Shown here: positions 23,592-32,770 of the stretch, piece after piece
How positions within the stretch are numbered: position 1 is the stretch's first letter
Layout of the letters: each line of letters begins with the position of its first letter
DNA from: Carettochelys insculpta
Lineage: Eukaryota; Chordata; Testudines; Carettochelyidae
NCBI RefSeq assembly: GCF_033958435.1
Contig: NC_134158.1
Coordinates: forward strand, 5,103,837 to 5,167,836
DNA: 64,000 bases
Direction: 5' to 3'
Position numbers and translations under genes: made by a program
Notes under the pieces: model-generated
The model's database searches: none
Seen by the model: only the letters and a program-made list of their open reading frames with translations
Told to the model about the DNA's origin: nothing

Positions 23592-23780
23592 AAATCACAG
23601 ATTCATAGAGGGTTACATTTGGCAGAGATCTCAGAAGATCAGCTGGTCCAACCCCTGCTCAAAGCAGGACCAACTCCCAAGTAAATCATCCCAGCCAGGG
23701 CTTTGTTGAGCTGGGACTTCAAAACCTCCAAGGATGGAAATTCCAACCAGCTGTGGCCCAATATGGCTTTTCCCAAGTCT
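23592..23780 (-). mobile_element. CR1 3' fragment
   Basis: TCACAGATTCATAGAGGGTT, then GGTCCAACCCCTGCTCAAAG and AGCCAGGGCTTTGTTGAGC is an old CR1-type 3' UTR read in reverse. It abuts the end of the last lectin-A exon. Confidence 0.6.
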
Positions 23781-23795
23781 ACTTTTGTGATTCCC

Positions 23796-23953
23796 TTATA
23801 TTTGCAATTGTCCTCCCCCTGCACGGCCCCTTCCCTTCGTATGGGCGTCTGCTTGGCTGCGGATCCAGTATTTCAGCATCATGCACTGTGAGCTCCTGAG
23901 CCCCATTCTCCTCGTTCAGATACGCGCAGTCGCCGCCTCCGCCTATCAGAAAC
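23796..23953 (-). pseudogene. Lectin-A, last lectin-domain exon, frameshifted
   Basis: The acceptor GTTGCAG (ends at 23954) opens an exon that completes an AG|G codon from the previous exon and reads RFLIGGGGDCAYLNEENG. One extra base follows (GCTCAGG where family logic predicts GTCAGG). In the shifted frame the domain continues as SSQCMMLKYWIRSQADAHTK and stops at 23798-23796. The GGGDCAYLNEENG...C...YWIC end is typical of CLEC2-like receptors. Here the last cysteine (WIC) is Arg. The indel and the lost disulfide cysteine indicate a pseudogene. Confidence 0.8.
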
Positions 23954-24261
23954 CTGCAACGCGAGAGCCACATGTATCAATCGCTACCAGAGACGCAACC
24001 CGCCACCTGCCGCCAGCTGCGCAGGTGAGTCGGGGGAGCTGATGCCCACACAGACCTTGTCTATAGGGACTAGGACAGGCATCCGTGATGGCAGGGCGGG
24101 GGCATAACCAGAGGGCCATGGAAAGTAACTGGGGGAGCCTCAGGCCAGTAAAAGGCGAAGGGGGAGGAATGAAAGAAGACACCCATCCTGCGCCCAACAA
24201 GCCCGGAGGTAAGTCGTCCTCCAGCGGCCTCCTTTCCAAACACACAGGGAGGGGAACTCAC

Positions 24262-24371
24262 CTGCGGTGGAGTTTGCTGCCGTTGGCCCGTTTCCAGGGC
24301 TGGCCCTGCTCCTGCTCCCCCAGGAGGCCGACCCAGTGCTCGGGTTTGCCTTTATAGCGCAGCATGAAAGC
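24262..24371 (-). pseudogene. Lectin-A, middle lectin-domain exon
   Basis: The acceptor CTCCATTACAG and donor GTGAGT bound a 110-bp exon, phase 0 in and phase 2 out. It reads AFMLRYKGKPEHWVGLLGEQ, then EQGQPWKRANGSKLHR. The HWVGL...GQPWK-ANG pattern is the CLEC2-type lectin core. The exon itself is open and in phase with both neighbours; the gene as a whole is damaged elsewhere. Confidence 0.82.
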
Positions 24372-24833
24372 CTGTAATGGAGGCACACGGCAACGGGAAC
24401 AGGGTGTCTCAGACTCCCTACTTGGGCGGGCTGAACTGCTTGTGCCTCAAAGCTCACCAGGCGCCCAGGGGTTCCAGAGCTTCCCCGTGTGCGCGTGGGA
24501 GGGGCTGAGAAGATTTCACGGGGGGGGTGGGGGCGGAGGGGGGAGGAAATCTGATCCGCACATTTACACGGGAAGGAATTCGGGTAGTCACAGAGTTTCT
24601 CCTATTTCTCTCCTCTTCCAGTCACTCCGCTCCCTTTTCCCCCCGGCCTAAGTAGCACTGACATCCCAGCCCCTGGGTGGATACACTGACAGCCTCAAAC
24701 TACTCTGAGACAAGGGACTTCTGACTTGATTCAACACAGGCGACACCACCATCTGAAGCCAGAGGCCATGTACTCGTGCTCCAGCTACACTGCTATTCAC
24801 TCCCGCTGGTGTAGCATGACCAACACTCTACAG

Positions 24834-25607
24834 TGGTGGTTCTCAACTGGTGTGCTGTGGCGCACTGGTGTGCCATGAGAGCTCGCCAAGTGTGCCCTGA
24901 AAGGTCATCAATTTCCCCTCGCTGGGGCTCTTTGCAGAGCCTCCATGAAGAGAGGGGGGAAATGGACAACCCTAGGCCTGCTGGGGCTCAAGTAGCAAGG
25001 CTGCCCAAGTCCCAGCTGGTGCAGGGCTCGTCAATCTCCCCCTGTGGTGGCTCTTTGCAAGCCAGTGTGAGTGGAAATCCCAACCCTGCAGAAGACCATT
25101 CCTGCGAGGAGGCAGCTGAAATGCTGCTTCCCAGTCTGAACAGGCTAGTGGGGAGCCCGCATCCTCCCCGGCTGTGGCAACGAGGGAGGGAGGGAGCTTG
25201 TTGGAGCTGGGACGTGCTTTAAATACTGCATCCTGGCTCCAACGGGCTGGTGGGGAGGGGAGCCTGCTCTCTTGAGCACCCATGCCCACGGGTAATCCAG
25301 TGACCGCTGGAGATTTCAGCAGTCGCTCAATGACTCCACATCCCTAGCGTGGCAGGCGTTCGCTTGCCCGCTTTCTCTTCGACGTGCCTGAGACGGCCTG
25401 TGCGGCAGTGGATTGGAAACATGAACGCATTTGCTCCTTGTCTGGCTCATTGAATGCACTGCTGTTCTGCAAAGCTCTCTCATAAGACCGTAGCCCCAGT
25501 CAAAATGATGCTGATGGGCAATCATTGCAGCTGAAGGCAGCGGCTGTGCCGTGGGACTGACTGGCTCGTTGAATGTGCCATGTGACTGAAAATGCTGGGG
25601 ACCACTG
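24834..25607. mobile_element. hAT element (774 bp) with 8-bp target duplication
   Basis: TGGTGGTTCTCAACTGGTGT at the left and the inverted form of CTGGGGACCACTG at the right are hAT/Charlie-type ends. The eight bases CTCTACAG occur immediately on both sides (24826-24833 and 25608-25615), the hAT hallmark. There is no transposase. The element lies in the second intron of lectin-A's lectin domain. Confidence 0.75.
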
Positions 25608-25929
25608 CTCTACAGAGCCTAGTCTTCTTCAGGCAGGACTGAGCCTGGCACCGCTGAGGCTTAGTGCCTGAACCTCTACTGCAGGAGCTAAAAGCCAGCT
25701 GGCTCTCAGGTAAGGCTGCTGCAGCCACGCCAGCCTGGGCCAGCTGCAGGCAGTGCACCACCCAAACAGGACTGAACTACACTAGCCCAGGAGTGTGGGG
25801 GTGAGCTGGGGAGCCACACCCATCTCGTAGTGGAGACGTCGCCTGGGAAAGAGCCGAGCTCCTCTCCACACAGTAGAAGTGGAGCTGCCAAGGCCCATCT
25901 GTTGCTGCTATCGAGCGTCTGTCTCTCAC

Positions 25930-26097
25930 CTTTTCCTGCTCACTGTCGATCCCAGCCAGGGAGGCTCTGGCTGTAGGTCCAGTTACTTTCAGCCTCTGAG
26001 CAGTAGTAGCATTTCCCTCGGTACCCAACCCAGCTGTCTGGGCAGCAGGAGCTAGCAAGCGGGGCAGGATCAGCCGCCGGCGGGTTCCTGTTACGTG
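25930..26097 (-). pseudogene. Lectin-A, first lectin-domain exon with internal deletion
   Basis: The acceptor TTCTTACTTTCAG and donor GTGAGAG bound a 168-bp exon. Entering in phase 1 it reads RNRNPPAADPAPLASS, CCPDSWVGYRGKCYYC, SEAESNWTYSQS. It then loses frame and meets TGA, while the downstream frame keeps ASLAGIDSEQEK right up to the donor. The missing piece is where the family has a conserved cysteine (S-x-C-x-x-LGA), so a small non-triplet deletion removed it. A Tigger-like MITE sits only 26 bp upstream of the acceptor, so the branch point would fall inside it. Confidence 0.82.
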
Positions 26098-26123
26098 CTG
26101 AAAGTAAGAAAACAATACGTGTA

Positions 26124-26431
26124 CAGGCTGAACCTCTCTCATCTGGCACCCTCGGCACCTGACCAATGCCGAACGAGAGAATTTGCTGGACGACGGGAGG
26201 TCAACACTGTCGAGCAGCATTTCCACCGCTTACCGGGCTCTGAGAAGACATTTCGGGGTAAATTACAGCAAAAGACCAGTGGGATCCAGGACTGGTGGTT
26301 GGAAACAAACTTTATGGGACCGTGGGAAACTCGGCCACACCCACGGGAAGTGGTTGTTCGGCTCACTAATATCATGACGGATTACGGATGTTGCCGGATT
26401 AGAGAGTGCTGGAGGAGAGAGGTTCAACCTG
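26124..26431. mobile_element. Tigger-like MITE (308 bp, TA target)
   Basis: CAGGCTGAACCTCTCT at the left mirrors AGAGAGGTTCAACCTG at the right, flanked by TA (26122-26123, 26432-26433). A diverged sister copy is at 63631-63954. The ends resemble mariner/Tigger elements. It is inserted at the 3' end of a lectin-A intron. Confidence 0.7.
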
Positions 26432-27059
26432 TATGAGACTATTTCCCTCCCAACCCCGTAACATCTGGTGGGAATGGGGGGTGGGGGGAGGATTATTCCC
26501 TCCGAGCCAATCCTTGGTAGAGCCTTAAGTCTCTGCTAGTGGGCTACAGTACCAGGGAAGAAACAGCACATCAGAAATCAAACCAAAGGTTTACGTGCCT
26601 CTGATTTCAGAGACTTATCTCAGGACTGACTACAGCCAAGAGGCAGCCCATGAACTTATACTCAGCAGGGACAGCACTAGACAGAAAGGCAGCATTACAT
26701 TGCTGAAAGGGGAGAGTTACCAGACCGCCTGCAGATGGAAGAAACGGGACCAAAGCTCAGTGTTGGAACACTCAGCTGTGACGGTGGGTCCGCTAGCTGT
26801 GCTCTTTGTTTTCTCTCCGAGAACAAAGACTGACTGCACAAAGCTGGGCTGAGGGCATTTTGCAAGGAAATCTGACCACTGCACTAGAGAGGCGGCCACA
26901 GCTGGATTTAGGGTTAGCTGGTCGGTTGGAGCCAGTGAACGAAACGTGAAGCCTGGTCTACACAGGGAAGGTTTTTCTGTGTAAGCTAAGATGCAAGTTT
27001 AAATCAGTATCATTACGTAGGTATAACCCACGTTGAGACACACTGAGTCCATCTTAGAA

Positions 27060-27295
27060 TTATCGGAGGGGTAGCCGTGTTAGTTTGGATCCGTAACAGC
27101 AATGCAGGATCCTGTGGCACCTTATAGACTACCAGAAAAGTTTTGAGCATGAGCTTTCGTGAGCACAGACTCACTTCATCAGATGCTGGTCAGACCAGCA
27201 TCTGATGAATTTGAGTCTGTGCTCACGAAAGCTCACGCTCAAAACTTTTCTATTAGTCTATAAGGTGCCACAGGACCCTTTGTTGCTGTTACTTC
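27060..27295. repeat. PLE family A terminal repeats, inverted pair
   Basis: Two copies meet at a palindromic centre near 27190. Outer phrases are GGTAGCCGTGTTAGTTTGGA on one side and AAGGTGCCACAGGACCCTTT on the other. They match the 3' terminus of the antisense PLE at 38405-38500, so they are solo PLE ends. Confidence 0.75.
27145..27182 (-). ncRNA. Hammerhead-ribozyme-like core in a PLE terminal repeat
   Basis: On the minus strand: CTGATGA (27182-27176), one extra A, a 5-bp helix GTGAG/CTCAC with a short loop, GAAA (27158-27155), a 3-bp helix AGC/GCT closed by the loop TCAT, then C (27145) in the cleavage position. This satisfies the hammerhead core (CUGANGA, helix II, GAA, A...U, H) apart from the extra A before helix II. 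Hammerheads are reported from PLE terminal repeats. Helix I is weak: only one pair next to the core, then possible ACCAG/CTGGT pairing farther out. Activity is unproven. Confidence 0.45.
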
Positions 27296-27711
27296 TTAGA
27301 AGTGGCTTTTTCAATTTGCTGTATGCACCAGACCCTTGGAAATTTCAGTATCTCTGGACTGGAGGTTGGTTGCAGCTCTGAACAAAAAACATTATGATCT
27401 TCCTTTCCAAAGTTTACAACTGAGCTTTAAATTTGCACATCTTAGAAACTTTACGGTGCCAAAGAAAAATGCAGCTTTTAACTATCTTAATTTAAGTGGA
27501 ACAAGCACAGCAATAATTTCCCTTCCTTGTCAAATCTTTTCTTTAAACTTTCCCTCTATTTTTCAGTAGCTTACATTTAACACAGAACTGTGCTATATTT
27601 GCTATTTCTCTCTCTCTCCCCTGCCCCCCATCTTTGCAGCTGCCTGATTGTGTCGTTCTAGCATGAGGTTGAACGGGCAGCTTGTAACTCTGGAGTTTGC
27701 AACCCTGTGGC

Positions 27712-28010
27712 CAGGTCTACACAAAAGGAAAAAAAGATCAGTTCAAGATATGCAACTCCAGCTATGAAAATTGCGTAGCTGGAGTCAGCGAATCTTACAC
27801 TGATTTTTTCCGCTATTCCCACAGCGGGCGCTTGACAGCAGAAACTCTGGCCTCAACTTCCCTTTACTTCTCATGACTGCAAGGAGTACCAGGGTCAACG
27901 GCAACACCTGATAATTCCATCTAGTGTGTCCCCTCTGGGGGCGCTAAATCAAACCCCAGAAAATGGGCTGCCAGCGCACTGATTTTCTGGTACATACAGA
28001 CTCTACTATG
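27712..28010. mobile_element. MITE with AGGTCTACAC-type end and GCAACTCCAGCTA core
   Basis: The left end CCAGGTCTACACAAAAGG and the internal inverted pair TGCAACTCCAGCTA/TAGCTGGAGTC are typical of a common turtle MITE. The right end near 28010 is eroded. A smaller related fragment (CCTGGTCTACACAGGGAAGG) lies at 26948-27040. Confidence 0.5.
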
Positions 28011-28029
28011 CCGCTACCCAAGCAGCATG

Positions 28030-28150
28030 AGCTAGAAGTGGGTCTGCCCCAGGAAAGCTCATCAGCTAATAAATTATGTTGTTAGTCTTCACAGTGCTAC
28101 TGGGCGGCTTTTTTGTTTTGATAGAATACAGACTAACAGGGCTACCTACC
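28030..28150 (+). repeat. PLE family B solo terminal repeat
   Basis: AGAAGTGGGTCTGCCCCAGG, AAAGCTCATCAGCTAATAAA, TTAGTCTTCACAGTGCTACT and AGACTAACAGGGCTACC match the repeats at 16.3-17.8 kb. Confidence 0.7.
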
Positions 28151-29226
28151 ACTCTGTCCCTATTTAACTGGAAAGAGGCCACTCTACATCACAACCTGGG
28201 AAGTGGCCACTTGGTGGCACCAGAGTCCCACAAATGGTGTGAAAAGCCTGGCAGCTTTCAACTCAGCCTGCTTTGCCCTTGGAGACTTGTCTCCAAATAC
28301 AGCCATGCAGGGAATGTTACCTGGAGCTGGCTGATGGTCTCTTCGTCAGTGGCGTGTAACAGCAGCAACAGGGTCGCCCGTCGTCACCACCCAGGGCATT
28401 TAACTTTTTCTGCTTTGGAGAGGTGGGAAACACGACGGAGCTGGATTCCAATTTCAGCATGTTACATCTTCCTCACTGTGCAGTCTGGCATTTGGATTGG
28501 TGATCTTGCCAGCAAGCTGTGCTGCTCTCTCCGCAATTGCCCTGCAGTTCTTGGAGGAAACATCGTGAGCGACCTGTGCACAAAGGCTCGTGACTCGTCG
28601 CGCACTCTTCCTTCTGTCCCTGTTTAAATCGGCTGCTCACGGAACGGGCGGCTTGTGCGGAGTGACCCTCAGACTTCAAATGACTTCTCTCTGGAATGGT
28701 TTGTGCGTTCTGTTGTTACACGGAACTCCAAAGGAACTTGATCAGAGGGGGAGCAACAAACATTTCTGTTTCGTTTCCCAGCTTGATGAGTGTGAACCCG
28801 GCTTCCCTGCTCATAATGCCAAAGGGATTTCTGGTCCTTAAAGACACTTTTCAAAAGCCCACTCTTTTCACAGTGTCAGCTTCGCAGCCTGCAGGGGCCT
28901 TTTCGTGCAGTAACAACAAGGAGGAGAAAATACTAGTTCTGAGCCCCATATACTGGTAGAGAGACTCAGAGGTAGGCCCTAAACTACTGAAAAGAACTGG
29001 TTAGAGTTTGGAAGAAGTTGCAGGACAGAATTTTAAGGATACTGAAGTGCCTAACTCCCACTGATGTTAACAAATTCGGCCTGATTTTTGTGTATCTTTC
29101 TATAAACCTGGGAGCAATAATTTTGTGGATAAGAAATGACCTGTGACGCCTTATCTGTGCAGAGGCCAGCAAGCAGAGATCATGTGAGTTCAGTGAAGAC
29201 AAACACTGTATGAGCCAAGAACTCAC

Positions 29227-29325
29227 CCGCCAGAAATGGTGCCAATACTATGACCAGAATACTGAAAACTGCGACTAGGACTTTGTAGATAAGAAGCCTC
29301 CTGAAGAACGAAATAAATCCATTCC
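29227..29325 (-). pseudogene. Lectin-A, transmembrane (signal-anchor) exon
   Basis: The acceptor CTCTCTTTCAG and donor GTGAGT bound a 99-bp exon, phase 1 at both ends. It encodes NGFISFFRRLLIYKVL followed by VAVFSILVIVLAPFLA, a basic patch then about 20 hydrophobic residues, as in type II lectin receptors. Length and phase are identical to 15638-15736. It joins in phase to 25930-26097. The intron between them is 3.1 kb and holds a PLE repeat and MITEs. No cytoplasmic exon was recognised upstream. Confidence 0.7.
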
Positions 29326-30036
29326 CTGAAAGAGAGAAAGCCATGAATGTCCTAGGACTGCTGGGGGGATCAGAATTATTAGCAGTGTCAAACGCTGAGC
29401 TGCTATTGGTCGAATCATTTTAGATTTGATTTCCACAGGCCTGCCTACACATTCAGTTTGCAGCCATCCAGCAGAAACAGCCACCACAGGCACTGGGGCC
29501 AAGTGAAGTGGGGAGGGGGACAGTAGCTCTGCACCCCTGAAACGGGCAGGGCCAAGGGGGGTCACCCTTAGCTCTACCAGGACTGCAGTGCAGGGCTACT
29601 CCCAGCACTTCTAATGGTGCTGGAGCAGTGGGTCCCCCTTGAAAGGCCGGGTCCCAGGCAACTGCCTGCAGCTGTCTGAGACTTGAGTTTACCCCATACC
29701 AGCCGTCTGCACCCTGCCCACCTGCCTGCACCCTGCAGAAGTGCACCACTAGTTCGTTAGTCCACTTTGTGCTGCACCCATTCAGTGGTTAACTTTCTAC
29801 ATGGACAAGCTCAAAAAGGCTCTAATGTTTACACTGGGCACATGGACAAATACTCACAAAAGCAACACTGCAGAGTCCTAAAAGCAATCAGCTCTTCCAG
29901 TGCCACAAAAGTCAATGAACATCTGCAATCACAACTGGATTAAACAGATTCTAGGCCTGTATGTAGGGGGAGCCTGCAGGGCGTGATGGGGGAAGCCACG
30001 GTACCCTGGCAGACGCAGATCCTTGGCCAGTTCCCT

Positions 30037-30070
30037 GCTCTGATTGGCTAGAACTGCAGCCAATCAGAGC
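30037..30070. promoter_or_regulatory. Inverted pair of CCAAT boxes (13-bp perfect arms)
   Basis: GCTCTGATTGGCT (30037-30049) and its exact complement AGCCAATCAGAGC (30058-30070) are separated by 8 bp. Each arm contains an NF-Y-type CCAAT core. It lies 30-60 bp before the decayed RT fragment and could be that element's promoter or a chance palindrome. Confidence 0.35.
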
Positions 30071-30099
30071 AGCAGAGGGTGGCGCTGGGGAATAGCGAG

Positions 30100-30785
30100 A
30101 TCGCTGCGCCTGATGCTGATGATACTGACAGAGAGGCTGAGATCGCAGACAGAAGAACATCTAGCAGATGAGCAAGTGGGATTCAGGAAAGATAGAAGTC
30201 CCATACAGCAGATTTTGGCACTAAAATTGGTAGTGGAGAAAGCTCAAGAACATCTACACTTGCTTCATTAATTTTCAGAAGACATTTGACAGTACAGATC
30301 AGAAAGTGACTTGGGCGGAGTTGGAGTTGTATGGCGCGGACAGCAGACTGATACAGTTGTTGAGGGATATCAGTGACAGTGAGGAGGCAGCGGTGAGAAT
30401 ATGCAGAGAGTTGGGAAGTTGGTTTAGAACGAGTAGAGATAAGAGACAAGGAGATCCGATATCGCCGAGTATCTTCCTCACACATCTAGAGAGAGCGATA
30501 GACGAGATCAAGGAAGAGGTAGAAGGGCTATCGGTGCATGGGATGAGAATTAATAACTTGATGCTTGAGGATGGTACGGTTATTATGATTGTGGAAGATG
30601 AGGAGAAGCTAGTGGGAATGGTGCAGGTGCTAAATGAGGAAGGGAAGCGGTACGGACTGATTACGAACATTGATACAGCAAAAACAGTGGTATTTGGAGA
30701 GAAGGAAATAGGAAGGAAGATCAGTGTAGATCTTAGAGGAGCAATAGCACGAGTGTTTCTCCAGAAGCATAAATCCAAGTAGCCC
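30100..30785 (+). pseudogene. Decayed non-LTR reverse-transcriptase fragment
   Basis: Successive frames give LTERLRSQTEEHLADEQVGF, RKDRSPIQQILALKLVVEKA, ELGSWFRTSRDKRQGDPISP, IFLTHLERAIDEIKEEVEGL and KRYGLITNIDTAKTVVFGEK. These correspond to the GFRKGR, RQGxPLSPxLF and C-terminal parts of a non-LTR RT. The catalytic position reads MLEDGTVIM in place of an xADD motif. It belongs to neither CR1 nor the 32.8 kb family. Frame breaks make it inactive. Confidence 0.6.
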
Positions 30786-31649
30786 CAAGCAGGGAGAATC
30801 GGTGGTGGTCTTCCACTACATTCTGCGTAACACCCTCTGCAAAGGGCCTGTCCTCTCTCCCACCCCTGGTGGGTCGGAAGACACAATGCACATTGGTGTT
30901 ACAAAAATGATAGGCCATATGGATCCAGGACTCCCTGTGCAATTAATGCACCACCCCATATCGCTGTCCCCGAGCATGCACGACGCAGCTGCAGCTTGTG
31001 CTCAGGCAGCGGACAAGTTGGCGCTCAAAGCAAACAGAAGGAAGGGGGGTGGAGAAGGGACAGAGCACAAGGGAGAAGTCAAACAGATGTGGGCATAACA
31101 TGTGCACCTGCCGCATGCTGGTGTGGCCACATTTTGAGACATGAACCAGCAAACCCGGACACGGGCTCATAGGAACCCCTGGTCTCTGCTCCCCATGCTT
31201 AAGGGCATTGAACGGTTGTGCCCACCACTGAGATGAGGCCCCATCGGGGTACCCCAGTGTCTCCCCAACCTGCTACCCCACCAATGAGGCTATTTACCTG
31301 ACTTCCTGCCTTTCTCCACGTTCCTGTTGCAGGCAAGGGGCTGCTCGGTGTCCTCACTGGCATGCTCTCCTGTCCCCATCTCTCAGCGAGACAACAATGA
31401 CCACACCAGGCTGTGATCAACTCCTCTCCCGGCCTGGGGCAGAGCCGAGCTTTGCTCAGGAGCAGCGGAGTGATGTCTTGGATTCCAGACCAGGCAGGAA
31501 CAACCTCGATGAGCCATCTGTGGCTTCGCAGCCCCCTGCACGTTGGCCTGAGCACAGCGATGCAAGAAACACGCTAACGTTTCATCAACCCTGGGTGATA
31601 ACTCCTCAGCCTTCTCCCTCATCCCAGTCTCTCACCTGGGTGTGCGAGT

Positions 31650-32000
31650 AGAAATGTAGGACTGGAAGAGACCTCGAGAGGTCATTGAGTCCAGTCCCCG
31701 TCCCCCACAGCAAGTACTAGAGACCATCCCTGTTAGACATCCATCTAACCTGCTCTTAAGTATCTCCAGTGACGGACATTCCACCACCTCCCCAGGCAAT
31801 TTATTTCAGTGTTTAACTACCCTGACAGTTAGGAGGTTTTTCCTGATGTCCAACCTGACCCTCCCTTGCTGCAGTTTAAGCCCCTTGCCCTGTCCTCAGA
31901 GGCTGAGGAGAACAAGTTTTCAACCTCCTCTTTATGACACCCCTCTATGCACTTGAAGACTATTATTGTGGCCCTGCACCCTGAGCCAGCTCTTCTCCCG
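31650..32000 (-). mobile_element. CR1 3' fragment
   Basis: It begins with the inverted tail TAGGACTGGAAGAGACCTCG. The minus-strand translation keeps FKCIEGCHKEEVENLFSSAS and [20 protein letters not shown], the C-terminal end of a CR1 RT. Confidence 0.75.
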
Positions 32001-32770
32001 AAAAGCAGGTGGAGGGACAGGAGGCCTGAGGGAAGAGGCCCAGAGCACACAGTGCTCTCTGTATGGTGGAGAAAGGGATTAAGTGCCTCGTGCCCTCCCC
32101 GGTACTAACACCTCACAGGCTGTCCCTCTGCGCGGGATGGCAAGTACACACAAGCACACCCAGCTCTCCATGTGCCATGGAATGTGGTACCCACTGTCCT
32201 GCGGTACCCGAGTTCAGCCCACCACCATCCTGTGCCCAGCAGGAGCCTCGGACAGGCTCCCTGCCTGCCACTCCCCTGCATGCTGAGAGGAGCGTCAGGC
32301 CTAGTAAGGGTGGAGTGTGTGTGTGGGGGGGGCAGGGTTCAAATTGGGGGTGGCTGGAGGGGGAGCAGGGCCAGCTTGAGAGCCAGGGGAGCAGGGGGAA
32401 GGGCCCAGCCCACTATGGGGAGTTCCCCATTTACACCAATTGCTGCGTACAGGCCTGAGCTGTTCCTTCTAGAAGGAACGCCACACCCGGAGCTCTGCAG
32501 ACACACAGCCGTCTGCCTGGAGGATGCTTTGGTACCCGGTAGCTCACGCCCTGGGTGCCGGGGGGCTGCATGCTGGCAGAGACGGAAGGGCGTGGGCACA
32601 CCCACACAAGCAGACGCTGGGAGGAGAGGCTCAGTCATTGCTCCTGTCTCTCCCCATATCCCCACCCCACAGACTGACGCCCTAGTTACATGGGGTTGTT
32701 TCTGTCCGGTGCAACCCCAAGGGCCCCCAGCAGAGGGCATCTGAGCCTTCTGGGCCCAGCTGATTTTCTA

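Noticed and set aside
23217..27295. Repeated palindromic units as a CRISPR array
   Set aside because: The repeats are long, few, inverted and clearly Penelope terminal repeats in a vertebrate genome.
28076..28627. 183-residue plus-strand ORF
   Set aside because: It starts inside a PLE terminal repeat and matches no family I recognise.
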